Source of the DNA: Mycobacteroides franklinii
GTDB lineage: Bacteria > Actinomycetota > Actinomycetes > Mycobacteriales > Mycobacteriaceae
DNA: 64,000 bases
Direction of reading: 5' to 3'
NCBI RefSeq assembly: GCF_002013895.1
Contig: NZ_MAFQ01000006.1
Coordinates: 186,001-250,000 of the forward strand
Below, in pieces: positions 9,376 to 17,506 of this stretch. The first letter of the stretch is position 1. Each line of letters starts with the position of its first letter. The notes under the pieces were generated by a model. The model had not been told where the DNA came from. It was given only the letters and a program-made list of their open reading frames with translations, and ran no database searches. The position numbers and the translations under genes are program-made.

Positions 9376-10604
9376 CGGCTATGCGAGTTTCGGAATACCC
9401 AACGCAGCCCGACGAATCGGACCAGTGTGGCAACGAGGTTGGCGATGGTCAGCACGATCAGCAACACGTGTTTGGAGGCGTCCGGGACCAGGTGATGCAT
9501 CGCGACGAGGGACCCGCTGGTCAGCGCCAGCCCTATCCCGAAGATGACAAGCCCCTGGAACTGATGCTTGGCGACATTGCGCCGCCCGCGCACCCCGAAG
9601 GTGAAGATGCGATTGGCGGAGGTGTTCAGCACCGCGGTGATGAGCAGCGACAGGAAGTTGGCCACCTGGTCACCGACCATGCCGTGCAGCACCAAGAACA
9701 GGATCGCGTAGGCCAATGTGCTTGCCACACCGATGATCCCGAACCGCACCAGCTGGCCGACCATACCGGGCGGCACGCCCTCCACGAGCGGTTCGCGGCC
9801 CAGACTGTGCCGGAGCTCCTCCAACGGCAGGGTGCCCAACATGAGGGCGCGGCCCAACCGCCAGATTCCCAGCAGATCCTTGCGGACGGTGTCGACGATG
9901 TCGACCCGGCTGTCCGGGTCATCGACCCAATCGACGGGCACCTCGTGGATACGCAGGCCTACCCGTTCGGCGAGCACCAGCAGCTCGGTGTCGAAGAACC
10001 ATTCCTTGTCTTCGACCAACGGCAGCAGTTGGCGCGCCACGTCGGTGCGGATTGCCTTGAACCCACATTGAGCGTCGGAGAAACGGACCTGCAGCGAGGC
10101 GTGCAAGATCAGGTTGTAGGTGCGTGAGATGAACTCACGCTTGGGGCCGCGGACCACACGGGAGTTGCGATTGAGCCGTGAGCCGTACGCGACATCCGAA
10201 TGTCCGGAGATCAGCGGCGCGACAAGCGGCATGAGCGCATTGAGGTCGGTGGACAGATCCACGTCGCAGTAGGCGACCACCTCGGCATCCGAGGAGAGCC
10301 AGGCCGCGGCCAATGCACGTCCCCGGCCCTTCTCCTCCAGGTGCAGCACCTCGACCCCGTCGAGCTCCTCGGACAGCCGATGTGCAATCTGCAGCGTGCC
10401 GTCGATGCTGGCGTTGTCGGCGATGGTGATCCGCGATGAGTACGGAACTTCGCTGGCCAGGAATGCGTGTAGCCGGCGCACACATGGCTCGAGGTCGTTC
10501 TCCTCGTTGTACACGGGAATCACGATGTCGAGGGTCGTCGCGCGGATTGCGGTCGGTGCCGTCGCTGTGTCGATCGGCTGCATCACACTGGTCACGACAC
10601 TCAC
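9372..10604 (-). CDS. Polyprenyl-phosphate glycosyltransferase (GT2) fused to a GtrA-like flippase
   Basis: This 410-residue fusion has a GT2 domain in residues about 25-270: TLDIVIPVYNEENDLEP, the nucleotide-sugar motif AYCDVDLSTDLNAL, DAQCGFKAIRTDV, and a RIHEVPVDWVDDPDSRVD tail. This is the dolichyl-phosphate mannose or glucose synthase type. Residues about 285-405 form four helices of the GtrA family (QLVRFGIIGVASTLAYAILF, FLSLLITAVLNTSANRIFTF, then two more), thought to flip lipid-linked sugars. The downstream GT39 gene, overlapping by 4 bases, would use that donor. GTG 10604 is taken as start. ATG 10583 is an alternative. Confidence 0.9.
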   Translation of the reverse strand: MSVVTSVMQPIDTATAPTAIRATTLDIVIPVYNEENDLEPCVRRLHAFLASEVPYSSRITIADNASIDGTLQIAHRLSEELDGVEVLHLEEKGRGRALAAAWLSSDAEVVAYCDVDLSTDLNALMPLVAPLISGHSDVAYGSRLNRNSRVVRGPKREFISRTYNLILHASLQVRFSDAQCGFKAIRTDVARQLLPLVEDKEWFFDTELLVLAERVGLRIHEVPVDWVDDPDSRVDIVDTVRKDLLGIWRLGRALMLGTLPLEELRHSLGREPLVEGVPPGMVGQLVRFGIIGVASTLAYAILFLVLHGMVGDQVANFLSLLITAVLNTSANRIFTFGVRGRRNVAKHQFQGLVIFGIGLALTSGSLVAMHHLVPDASKHVLLIVLTIANLVATLVRFVGLRWVFRNSHSR

Positions 10605-10761
10605 AATGCTTGTTTCGACTCTGTTGTCACTGGGTTGCCGCTGCGAGTTTCCTGTGAACGGTTATCCCGAGGTGGGGCGCGCACCTTGCGGCGGCGATTG
10701 ACGCGGCCTTCGGCCCAGCACAGATCTCGCCTGAGAATCGGCAATCCCAGCACCCGGCCCA

Positions 10762-10781
10762 GTATCTATCACTACTGATAC
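10762..10781. promoter_or_regulatory. Inverted repeat upstream of the alpha/beta hydrolase gene
   Basis: GTATC-N10-GATAC lies 10-29 bases before the GTG start of the hydrolase gene and in the region divergent from the GT2 gene. Several further TATC/GATA words surround it. It may overlap the promoter of a weakly leadered transcript. The functional reading is inference. Confidence 0.3.
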
Positions 10782-10790
10782 GATCGTTTT

Positions 10791-11834
10791 GTGTTCGATA
10801 GTTTCTATCCGCGGTGGAGCGAGCGGCCCCTGCTCATCGCCGCCGCCTGTGTGATCGCACTGGTCCTCGGCACCGGCGGCTGGGTCATCTACGCCAATGA
10901 CTTCGCGATCAGAGAAGAACGGTTGACGATCCCCGGCTCGGTGCAACCGCTCCACGCCACCCTGGCGCTGCCCAAACACGGCAACGGCCCTTTCGGTCTG
11001 GTGGTGTTCGTGCACGGGGACGGACCCGCCAATGCAACGAGAGACGACTTCTATAAACCGATCTGGGAGTCGTTCGCGAAGGCCGGATACGCCTCATTGT
11101 CGTGGAACAAGCCCGGAATCGAAGGTGCTGCGGGCAATTGGCTGGATCAAAGCATGCACAACCGTGCCGCCGAAGCCGAGGCCGCAATCGACTGGGCTCG
11201 CACCCGTACCGATATCGACCCTCGCCGCATCGGGATGTGGGGTATCAGCCAAGGAGGATGGGTGGTGCCCGACGTCGCGGCGCATCGGCCCGATCTGCAA
11301 TTCGTCATCCTCGTCGGTGCGGCGGTGAATTGGCTGCGGCAGAGCGAATTCAACATGCTGGCCGAGATGCGGCACCGAGGCGCCTCGCAATCCGAGATCG
11401 CCGTGGCCCTGGACCATCACAACGCGACGTTGAAACCGCTGCGCGACAACGGGACCTACGATCAGTATCTTGCAGCCCAAAAGGATTCGGATCCTATGTC
11501 TGCGGATCGCTGGAACTTCGTCCGCAAGAACTACCTGTCGGACGTCACCGACGCCCTGCCTCAGGTCAAGGTGCCGGTCCTGCTGGCGCTGGGCGATGAA
11601 GATCTCAACGTCGACGTCAACGAGACCGAGCGGGTCTACCGCCGGATACTGGCGCCGCGGCAGTTGACGGTGCAGCGGTACCCGCACGCATCGCACAGCA
11701 TCGTGAAGGCAGATCTCGACAACGACCAGACGTGGCGCTCGACACTGATCGCGATGTTCAGCCCGCGTTCGCTCTATGCCCCAGGCTATTTGGACAACTT
11801 GCAAAACTACGTTGCGGGACAACCAGTGCGCTGA
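10791..11834 (+). CDS. Membrane-anchored alpha/beta hydrolase
   Basis: This is a 347-residue serine hydrolase with one N-terminal transmembrane anchor (residues about 14-36). The fold's landmarks are LVVFVHGDGPAN (oxyanion hole, near 75), the nucleophile elbow GMWGISQGGWVV (serine near 155), an aspartate in LALGDEDLNVD and the histidine in YPHASHSIV. It resembles S9/dienelactone hydrolase-like esterases that face the periplasm. The substrate is unknown. GTG 10791 is the start that keeps the anchor intact. The next small membrane-protein gene starts 6 bases after the stop, so the pair is probably co-transcribed. Confidence 0.8.
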   Translation: MFDSFYPRWSERPLLIAAACVIALVLGTGGWVIYANDFAIREERLTIPGSVQPLHATLALPKHGNGPFGLVVFVHGDGPANATRDDFYKPIWESFAKAGYASLSWNKPGIEGAAGNWLDQSMHNRAAEAEAAIDWARTRTDIDPRRIGMWGISQGGWVVPDVAAHRPDLQFVILVGAAVNWLRQSEFNMLAEMRHRGASQSEIAVALDHHNATLKPLRDNGTYDQYLAAQKDSDPMSADRWNFVRKNYLSDVTDALPQVKVPVLLALGDEDLNVDVNETERVYRRILAPRQLTVQRYPHASHSIVKADLDNDQTWRSTLIAMFSPRSLYAPGYLDNLQNYVAGQPVR

Positions 11835-11839
11835 CCACG

Positions 11840-12223
11840 ATGAGCAAACGGCGCATGACACGGCGACTGGCGTTCTGCGAAGCAGCCGGTGCGGTCACTC
11901 TCGCGGCGGCAACGGCGCCCTTCTCCACTCCTTGGGCGGGCGGCCCGCCGCTGTGGGCGCAGTTACTCGGCCTGATGTTTCTGCTCGCCATGCTCGCCGC
12001 CAACCTATTGACCGCGCGCCGTATCGGCGCCGCAGTGACGCTCGCGAGCTTCAACGACGTTCTGCGCCTTCGCCTCACCATCGGGGCGTACGTGTTGACG
12101 CTGTTTGCACTCTTTCCGCTACCACCGTCATGGGGATGGTTCTGGTTCGCGCTGACAATTTTGGGCGCCTTGCTGGGCAGCGCGACGCTGGCGCGGATGC
12201 TGCGTACCGATCCCTTCAGATGA
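11840..12223 (+). CDS. Small hypothetical membrane protein
   Basis: A 127-residue protein of no family I recognise. It has about four hydrophobic segments: residues 12-30, 35-55, 68-95 and 99-118. ATG 11840 was chosen because it sits just after the upstream hydrolase stop (6-base gap). A longer frame starting at 11732 would lie inside that gene. The 3' end overlaps the convergent PaaX-like gene by 8 bases. The position suggests it works with the hydrolase, but nothing in the sequence gives a role. Confidence 0.6.
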   Translation: MSKRRMTRRLAFCEAAGAVTLAAATAPFSTPWAGGPPLWAQLLGLMFLLAMLAANLLTARRIGAAVTLASFNDVLRLRLTIGAYVLTLFALFPLPPSWGWFWFALTILGALLGSATLARMLRTDPFR

Positions 12224-13103
12224 TCTGCCGAATGGCATCGCTGTACCAGCGGAACAGCCGAATGGGTTGGTCAGCTTCAGTTTTGGCAAGCTCAGCCCAG
12301 CACGCGGCGACCGCAGCCCGGGCGGCCGCACCCGCCCACGGTTGTGGGAGCAACTGCGGTGGCAGTAACGGGTCGAACTCGACCGCCTGCGTGAACTCCG
12401 CCGCCAGTGCGATGGCCAGGGTCAGTAGTTCGGTCCGCGATGCGCCGCGTAGCGCGCGAAGGATCCCGTCGGCCACCGCCAGTAGCCCGCGGTGGCGCTC
12501 GGCGATCGTATCGATCGGCCACAGCCGCTGGGCCAGTTCACGCGCGCCGGACTGGCCGCCGAGCGCGAGGTCGGTCGTGGTGAACGTCGTGACATGTTCG
12601 CTCACACCGAACTGGTGCGCGGCCACGTCGATCCGGGACTCCCAGGGGTTGGCGCACACATAGAGACCACCCTGGATTGACGCGCCGCCCAACCGCACGA
12701 TCGCTTCACGCATCGCGTCGCGGGCCGGGCGAGCGGATTCGGGTACGGCGAACGCGACAAGGTGCCACCGGTCATCCCACGGGGCAAGTCCGCGATCCTG
12801 TTGGTACATGTAGCGCACGAATTCCAGATCCGGTTCGAGGGTGCTCCTCGTCGCTCCGGTGGCATGCAGGATTGCCTTGCGCCCCCGCCCTTCTTGGGTG
12901 AAACGACCCTCTGCGACAAGACGTTTGACACACAGGCGGACCTGCTGGTCGCTCATACCAAGGATGTTGGCGACGTCGTAGAGCTCGCCGGCGGCAATCG
13001 TCGCGTCTTCACGAATCATGCTTTCGACCACGGTCCGGGTGGAGACGTCGGAGTTCAGGATGTGTTGGATGTCCAAAACATTCACCTCACGAAGCGTCAC
13101 CAT
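12216..13103 (-). CDS. PaaX-like transcriptional regulator
   Basis: This 295-residue protein has a winged-helix N terminus (residues about 15-85; TIAAGELYDVANILGMSDQQ followed by VRLCVKRLVAEGRF) and a C-terminal half with WDDRWHLVAFAVPESARPAR and GASIQGGLYVCANPWE, matching the PaaX architecture. PaaX repressors respond to aryl-CoA esters such as phenylacetyl-CoA, but the ligand here is unknown and no paa genes are in the window. It lies downstream of, and on the same strand as, a saccharopine dehydrogenase-like gene. The start may be ATG at 13118 or GTG 13103. I used 13103. Confidence 0.75.
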   Translation of the reverse strand: MVTLREVNVLDIQHILNSDVSTRTVVESMIREDATIAAGELYDVANILGMSDQQVRLCVKRLVAEGRFTQEGRGRKAILHATGATRSTLEPDLEFVRYMYQQDRGLAPWDDRWHLVAFAVPESARPARDAMREAIVRLGGASIQGGLYVCANPWESRIDVAAHQFGVSEHVTTFTTTDLALGGQSGARELAQRLWPIDTIAERHRGLLAVADGILRALRGASRTELLTLAIALAAEFTQAVEFDPLLPPQLLPQPWAGAAARAAVAACWAELAKTEADQPIRLFRWYSDAIRQII

Positions 13104-13149
13104 GCGAATTGTGTTCAATCATCCTACGTTCGGTACCGCCGCGGTCGAA

Positions 13150-14379
13150 TCATGGCAGCAGTTTCTGCTCAACCAGGTACGGCGAGATCCCGTCGGCGCA
13201 CCCCAGTGCCACCCCGAGGCCGGCGAAGAAGCGCCCGGGCTCGATGACCGCCTCGGGGGGATGCACTCCCGGGCGGCGCGCCGACCCGTCAATCACCTGT
13301 GCCATGCCCAGTGCTAGCGGCACGCCGGTGATGCACGCCATGTCGCGTAGCGCATTTCTGATCGGGTGTGACTGCGGCCCATCGAGATTCATCCGTGCGA
13401 GCACGGTACGCAGATCTCCGTGCCGCTCGCCCGTGACCGCAGCGAAGAACGGTGGAAGCGAACCCGGCCCTCGTAGACGAAGCGCCTTGAACCCCGAGCG
13501 CACCGTGCGCCGCAATCCGGGCACCGCGAAGGCCTGCGCCGCCTCTTCCCTGGTGAGCAGGCCCGCATCCATATCACGGCGCAACGTGTCGAGATATGCC
13601 ACCGTCCAGGGTTTGATGACCATCAGATTCAACGCACTACCACTCGGTTTCAGGGTGCGCTGCAACGTGATCGGCTCCGGATGACCTATCGAGTAGGCGG
13701 TGCCCCGTTGCCCTGCAGGCAATTCCAACGACACCGCACTCAGCGGGCGCGTCTCGACGAGCCGTCCGCCGCCCACGCCGGTGATCGTGCCACTGGCCTG
13801 CTCCATCCAATGCACCGCCGCGGCGGTGGGCCGGCCGTCGGGGCCCAGCAGTTGGGACTTCCCTTCGGTGTCCTCACCGCTGCCGCCCACATCCACCGGC
13901 CACGCCGTGTAGACGTCGTGGACCGCATCGAGTTCCGACGCGGCGACGGCGGCCAGCAGGTTACTGATGCCCGGGCTGGCGCCCATACCGATCACCGCAC
14001 ATACCTCGCGCTCACGCGCCTCCTCATCGAGTTGGAGCATCTGCAACGTCGGTTCCCAGTCATCGCAGATATCGAGATAGTGCGTATCGGTCTCGATCGC
14101 GGCGCGCAGCACCGTCAACCCGAAGCGGAAATACGGCCCCACGGTATTCAGCACAAGATCAACCGGCTCCAGCGCCGCTCGCAACGCCGCCTCGTCCGTG
14201 ACATCAACCTCGAGCGCACCGAGTGCGACGCGTCCCCCGCTCAGCCTGCGCACCAGATCCTGGGCCGTACCGAGGTCCCGATCGGCAACAACAATCTTCT
14301 CAACACCCGGTATGTCGAGCGCGGTGCGTACGGCTACCGCGCCCATGGCACCCGCGCCGCCCAAAGCCAAAATTTCCAT
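13150..14379 (-). CDS. Saccharopine dehydrogenase-like NAD(P)-binding oxidoreductase
   Basis: This 409-residue protein has an N-terminal Rossmann motif (MEILALGGAGAMGAVAVRTA), a DxD at VVADRD and the family block DLVLNTVGPYFRFGLTVLRA followed by THYLDICDDWE. These place it in the saccharopine dehydrogenase-like family, including trans-acting enoyl reductases and carboxynorspermidine enzymes. The C-terminal half binds substrate. It is unlikely to be true lysine metabolism. Two CATAACT repeats lie just upstream of the ATG. The PaaX-like gene follows 46 bases downstream on the same strand and may regulate it. Confidence 0.8.
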   Translation of the reverse strand: MEILALGGAGAMGAVAVRTALDIPGVEKIVVADRDLGTAQDLVRRLSGGRVALGALEVDVTDEAALRAALEPVDLVLNTVGPYFRFGLTVLRAAIETDTHYLDICDDWEPTLQMLQLDEEAREREVCAVIGMGASPGISNLLAAVAASELDAVHDVYTAWPVDVGGSGEDTEGKSQLLGPDGRPTAAAVHWMEQASGTITGVGGGRLVETRPLSAVSLELPAGQRGTAYSIGHPEPITLQRTLKPSGSALNLMVIKPWTVAYLDTLRRDMDAGLLTREEAAQAFAVPGLRRTVRSGFKALRLRGPGSLPPFFAAVTGERHGDLRTVLARMNLDGPQSHPIRNALRDMACITGVPLALGMAQVIDGSARRPGVHPPEAVIEPGRFFAGLGVALGCADGISPYLVEQKLLP

Positions 14380-14387
14380 GCGACCAT

Positions 14388-14409
14388 CATAACTATTAAA
14401 TTCATAACT
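14388..14409. repeat. Direct repeat CATAACT in the divergent promoter region
   Basis: Two copies of CATAACT (14388-14394 and 14403-14409) are spaced 15 bases start to start, within an unusually AT-rich stretch between the saccharopine dehydrogenase-like gene and the DUF202 pair. Such spacing suits a regulator bound to one face of the helix. The PaaX-like protein is a candidate. This is inference. Confidence 0.3.
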
Positions 14410-14485
14410 GTCGTTTCTATTTTGATAGATATGGCAGATTTCGAACGGCCCCAGCGCCCGCGCCGCGCTCGGTAAGTTGGGCGGA

Positions 14486-14830
14486 GTGACGGAACCCCCT
14501 GAGGATCAGGAGATCGACTACCGATTCACGCTCGCCAACGAGCGCACCTTCCTGTCATGGATCCGCACGGCACTAGGCCTGCTTGCCGGTGGCGTAGCGG
14601 TACAGACCCTGGTGCAGCCGTTCCATCACGCAGGTGTCCGGCACGCGCTCGCGGCCTCGTGCTTGGCTCTCGCGGTGGTGGTCTCGATCGGCGCCTATGT
14701 GCGCTGGCGTGATGTCAAGGACAGGATGGACCACGCCCAACCGCTGACTGGCACGCTGCTGGTACCACTGGTCGCCGTCAGCGTCGGCCTGATCGCCATC
14801 CTTGCCTCCGTTGCGGTCTTCTATCGATGA
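14486..14830 (+). CDS. DUF202 (YidH-like) membrane protein
   Basis: This 114-residue protein is of the DUF202/YidH family. The hallmark is the short amphipathic opening RFTLANERTFLSWIRTALGL (residues about 12-31), followed by three transmembrane helices. Function is unknown. Members often occur in pairs, as here. The next gene overlaps by 4 bases. GTG 14486 is chosen; TTG 14477 is in frame and equally near a ribosome-binding-like GGTAAG. Confidence 0.8.
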   Translation: MTEPPEDQEIDYRFTLANERTFLSWIRTALGLLAGGVAVQTLVQPFHHAGVRHALAASCLALAVVVSIGAYVRWRDVKDRMDHAQPLTGTLLVPLVAVSVGLIAILASVAVFYR

Positions 14831-15135
14831 ACGCCGCCAGCGCGACGCACGCCGTCGAACGCACCGCGCTGGCCTGGCGCCGCACCGGATTGACTGCCGC
14901 GGGAACTGCCGCCGTGTTCATGACACACACCCTCATCAACACACAGGCCATGGGAGCGTCTTTGATCGCGACCGCCATAGTGCTCGGCATCGTCGTGATC
15001 AGCACAGTGCGTCACTTCTCACTCGGACGCGGGCAATGGCGCCGCGGCGGCAAGCCCATCGCACTGACCACTGCGGCAGTGACACTGATTGCCCTGCTGT
15101 GGGCGGGCATCGATATCTCAAATCTGGGTACGTAG
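14827..15135 (+). CDS. Second DUF202 membrane protein
   Basis: This 102-residue protein is a diverged partner of the preceding gene. Its opening HAVERTALAWRRTGLTAAGT repeats the family's arginine-rich NERTALAW-like motif, and three hydrophobic helices follow. ATGA overlap with the first DUF202 gene shows translational coupling, so the two probably form a hetero-oligomer. Function is unknown for the family. Confidence 0.8.
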   Translation: MNAASATHAVERTALAWRRTGLTAAGTAAVFMTHTLINTQAMGASLIATAIVLGIVVISTVRHFSLGRGQWRRGGKPIALTTAAVTLIALLWAGIDISNLGT

Positions 15136-15224
15136 GTATACCCGCGTTCCGCGTACCGCACCCCTGTGCCGCCCCATACTTTGTCCTGTTCGGCTCCACC
15201 CCCATCACATATAAGGAGAACGCT

Positions 15225-15701
15225 ATGAAGCGTGGGCTTGTGGTCGCCATTGGCGGCGCGGCGATTATCGCCGCAGGTCTGGTCGGCTGTTCGAGCGATA
15301 AGGATAAGTCCGAGACCAAGGGCACCACCGTGAGCAACGGCGCCGGTGCGGTAGCAACCAACAGCACCGCGAAGGTCGTCATCGACGGCAAGGAACAGAA
15401 GATCGAGGGCGCGGTCGTCTGCCAGGCCTCCAACGGCAATGTCAACATCGTCATCGGCAGCGGAGCCCAGGGCTTTGGCGCGGTGGTGACGGACGGCGAT
15501 TCTCCGACAGTGAAGTCTGCGGGCCTGGGCAGCCTCAACGGGCAGTCCCTGGCATTCTCCGCGGGCACTCCCGGCGCCAGCGCGAAGGCAACCAAGGACG
15601 GCAAGATGTACCACATCGAAGGCACCGCCATCGCCGTGGACATGGCCAACCCGATGCAGCCTTCCAACAAGCCCTTCGAAATCGAGGTCACCTGCCCATA
15701 G
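15225..15701 (+). CDS. 19-kDa antigen (LpqH)-like lipoprotein
   Basis: This 158-residue lipoprotein has an N-terminal signal (MKRGLVVAIGGAAIIAAGLV) ending in a lipobox around GLVGC, whose cysteine would be acylated. The mature part has the LpqH pattern: a serine/threonine-rich linker, then KVVIDGKEQKIEGAVVCQAS and a C-terminal IEVTCP, with two cysteines likely disulfide-bonded. AAGGAG at 15213-15218 sets the start at ATG 15225. M. tuberculosis LpqH is a TLR2-active surface lipoprotein. This copy is followed by a second, diverged one. Confidence 0.9.
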   Translation: MKRGLVVAIGGAAIIAAGLVGCSSDKDKSETKGTTVSNGAGAVATNSTAKVVIDGKEQKIEGAVVCQASNGNVNIVIGSGAQGFGAVVTDGDSPTVKSAGLGSLNGQSLAFSAGTPGASAKATKDGKMYHIEGTAIAVDMANPMQPSNKPFEIEVTCP

Positions 15702-15718
15702 CCGCAAGCATTCACGAT

Positions 15719-15752
15719 CTAGCCGGGCAGCACCGCCGTGTTGCCCGGCTAG
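15719..15752 (+). terminator. Terminator hairpin after the first LpqH-like gene
   Basis: CTAGCCGGGCA (15719-15729) pairs perfectly with TGCCCGGCTAG (15742-15752) around a 12-base loop, followed by TCTGTAT. It stands 18 bases after the stop codon, as expected for an intrinsic terminator with a weak T tract. Confidence 0.7.
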
Positions 15753-15780
15753 TCTGTATCGGGACACCAAGGGGGACACC

Positions 15781-16263
15781 ATGAAACGAATGCGGGCCAT
15801 CGTCGTCGGCGTGGCCATGTTGGCCGCCACCCAGTCCGGCTGCGCCACAAGCACGCGGATCACGAAGATCACCGATACCGCCACCAGTCCTGCCAAGCCC
15901 GGACAGTCCAGCAAGCCGGAAGGCGGCACCGCGACGATGATGGTCGGTGCCCTGGCTGTGGTAGCCGGGGCACCCGTCAGATGCGACACGTATGAGCAAA
16001 GAACCTTCATCAGCGTCGTGAAGGACCCCGATGCTCGCGGGCTGACTCTCACGGGAGAGCCACCCGTACTCGAGACCGTCAACCTGGGCGAGGTCAACGG
16101 CCGCAAATTCATGTACTACGAACTACTCAAAAAAGACGGCGAGAGGGCCAGCCTCACCCAAGACGGTAAGCACTACACCGTCAAGGGCACCGTGTGGGGA
16201 AGCGCCGACCAGGGAACGGGCGGCATGATCCAACCGTTCCAGGTCGACGTCACGTGCCCCTGA
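15781..16263 (+). CDS. Diverged LpqH-family lipoprotein
   Basis: This 160-residue protein has a signal peptide (residues 1-20) ending at TQSGC, an imperfect lipobox. Its C-terminal half follows the LpqH layout: a cysteine in VRCDTYEQRTF, DGKHYTVKGTVWG, and a final FQVDVTCP. It is a paralogue of the preceding gene, sharing the closing motif and cysteine spacing but little else. It has its own GGGGGAC ribosome site and follows a terminator, so it is probably separately expressed. Confidence 0.8.
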   Translation: MKRMRAIVVGVAMLAATQSGCATSTRITKITDTATSPAKPGQSSKPEGGTATMMVGALAVVAGAPVRCDTYEQRTFISVVKDPDARGLTLTGEPPVLETVNLGEVNGRKFMYYELLKKDGERASLTQDGKHYTVKGTVWGSADQGTGGMIQPFQVDVTCP

Positions 16264-16414
16264 CGGCAAACAACATCTGCCACATACGTCACATAGCGCG
16301 AACTACCCATAAAAGCAAGTAGGACCTACCCCCGCGTGTCACCAGGGAACGGCCCTCTACCTGCACTAAGGTCGCGAAGAACTGGGTTATCCAGTCCAGG
16401 GCGAGGAGGTCAAC

Positions 16415-17221
16415 ATGCGCGAACTGAAAGTCATCGGCCTGTCAGCCGACGGCAAGCGGGTGATCTGCCAGGACGCCAACGGCACCGACAGATTCGCGAT
16501 CGACGCCGACGACAAACTCCGTGCAGCCGCGCGGGGCGATCTGTCTCGCCTGGGGCAGATCCAGATCGAAATGGAGAGCTCGTTGCGACCCCGGGAAATT
16601 CAGGCCCGCATCCGCGCCGGCGCCACCGTCCAACAAGTCGCTGCCGCCGCCGGAGCCGATGTCTCGCGAATCGAACGTTTCGCCCATCCTGTGTTGCTGG
16701 AACGCCAGCGCGCGGCCGAGATGGCCTCGGCGGCACACCCCGTCCGCAACGACGGCCCCGCCGTCAGCACGCTGGCCGATACCGTCGCCGGCGCAATGTT
16801 CGGACGCGGACTTGACCCCGATGCCATCGAATGGGACGCCTGGAAGGTCGAGGACGGCCGCTGGACGGTTCAGCTGCAATGGCGTGCGGGCCGGTCGGAC
16901 AACAAGGCGCACTTCCGGTTTACTCCGGGGGCCCATGGCGGCACGGTGACGGCGCTCGACGATTCCGCACGAGAGTTGATCGATCCGACGTTCACCCGCA
17001 GCCTGCGCCCCGTCGCGGCGGTCGCTCCACTGCTGCCGGAGCCCGCGCCCGAGTTGTTCACCGAACGCCCCGCGCCGCTACCCGAGCCGGAGCAGGTAGT
17101 GGTCGAGGAAAGCGCCGACAACCCGCCGGCTCCCGCGCCGCGCCGCACACGGCGGAACAAGCCGGCCGTACCCACGTGGGAAGACGTGCTGCTGGGCGTT
17201 CGTTCCAGTGGTCAGAACTAG
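16415..17221 (+). CDS. sepH: Septation protein SepH
   Basis: This 268-residue protein matches SepH (DUF3071; Rv0883c), a conserved actinobacterial cell-division factor that acts on FtsZ assembly. Residues 1-100 contain the conserved MRELKVIGLSADGKRVICQD, LRPREIQARIRAGATVQQVA and AGADVSRIERFAHPVLLERQ with a helix-turn-helix-like stretch. A tail rich in proline and acidic residues ends in the short conserved PTWEDVLLGVR motif. GAGGAGGT precedes the ATG. It is convergent with the DUF2537 gene. Confidence 0.93.
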   Translation: MRELKVIGLSADGKRVICQDANGTDRFAIDADDKLRAAARGDLSRLGQIQIEMESSLRPREIQARIRAGATVQQVAAAAGADVSRIERFAHPVLLERQRAAEMASAAHPVRNDGPAVSTLADTVAGAMFGRGLDPDAIEWDAWKVEDGRWTVQLQWRAGRSDNKAHFRFTPGAHGGTVTALDDSARELIDPTFTRSLRPVAAVAPLLPEPAPELFTERPAPLPEPEQVVVEESADNPPAPAPRRTRRNKPAVPTWEDVLLGVRSSGQN

Positions 17222-17233
17222 CAGCGCCGCGCG

Positions 17234-17506
17234 CTAGGTGATCAGCGCGGTCACCACTGCGGCCACCCACCCGCCGGCCACGCCGATCGCGATGCCCAGC
17301 ACAAACCATCGCAACACCGGGCGCTCCCGCCAGCTCCATAATGTTGGCGAAAGACCGCCCACGGCAACGACGTTGAGCAGAATAGCCCACAGCGGATGCA
17401 CATGGACCAGGCCAAGACTCAGCACCACCACACCCACGGCGACCACGACGGCCACACACATCGACGAGACGATGCCCTCTACCCACGGGGTGTCGGAATC
17501 GGTCAT
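17234..17506 (-). CDS. DUF2537 membrane protein
   Basis: This 90-residue protein with three hydrophobic helices (about 10-32, 36-55 and 65-88) occupies the Rv0882 position and fits DUF2537. No function is known. Its start overlaps the stop of the upstream trmH-like gene by 4 bases, making it the last gene of a MarR-MFS-TrmH-DUF2537 strand run. Confidence 0.8.
   Translation of the reverse strand: MTDSDTPWVEGIVSSMCVAVVVAVGVVVLSLGLVHVHPLWAILLNVVAVGGLSPTLWSWRERPVLRWFVLGIAIGVAGGWVAAVVTALIT

Noticed and set aside
14802..15224. Frame continuing upstream of the LpqH-like gene
   Set aside because: It overlaps the DUF202 genes in another frame; the lipoprotein signal and AAGGAG box fix the start at 15225.
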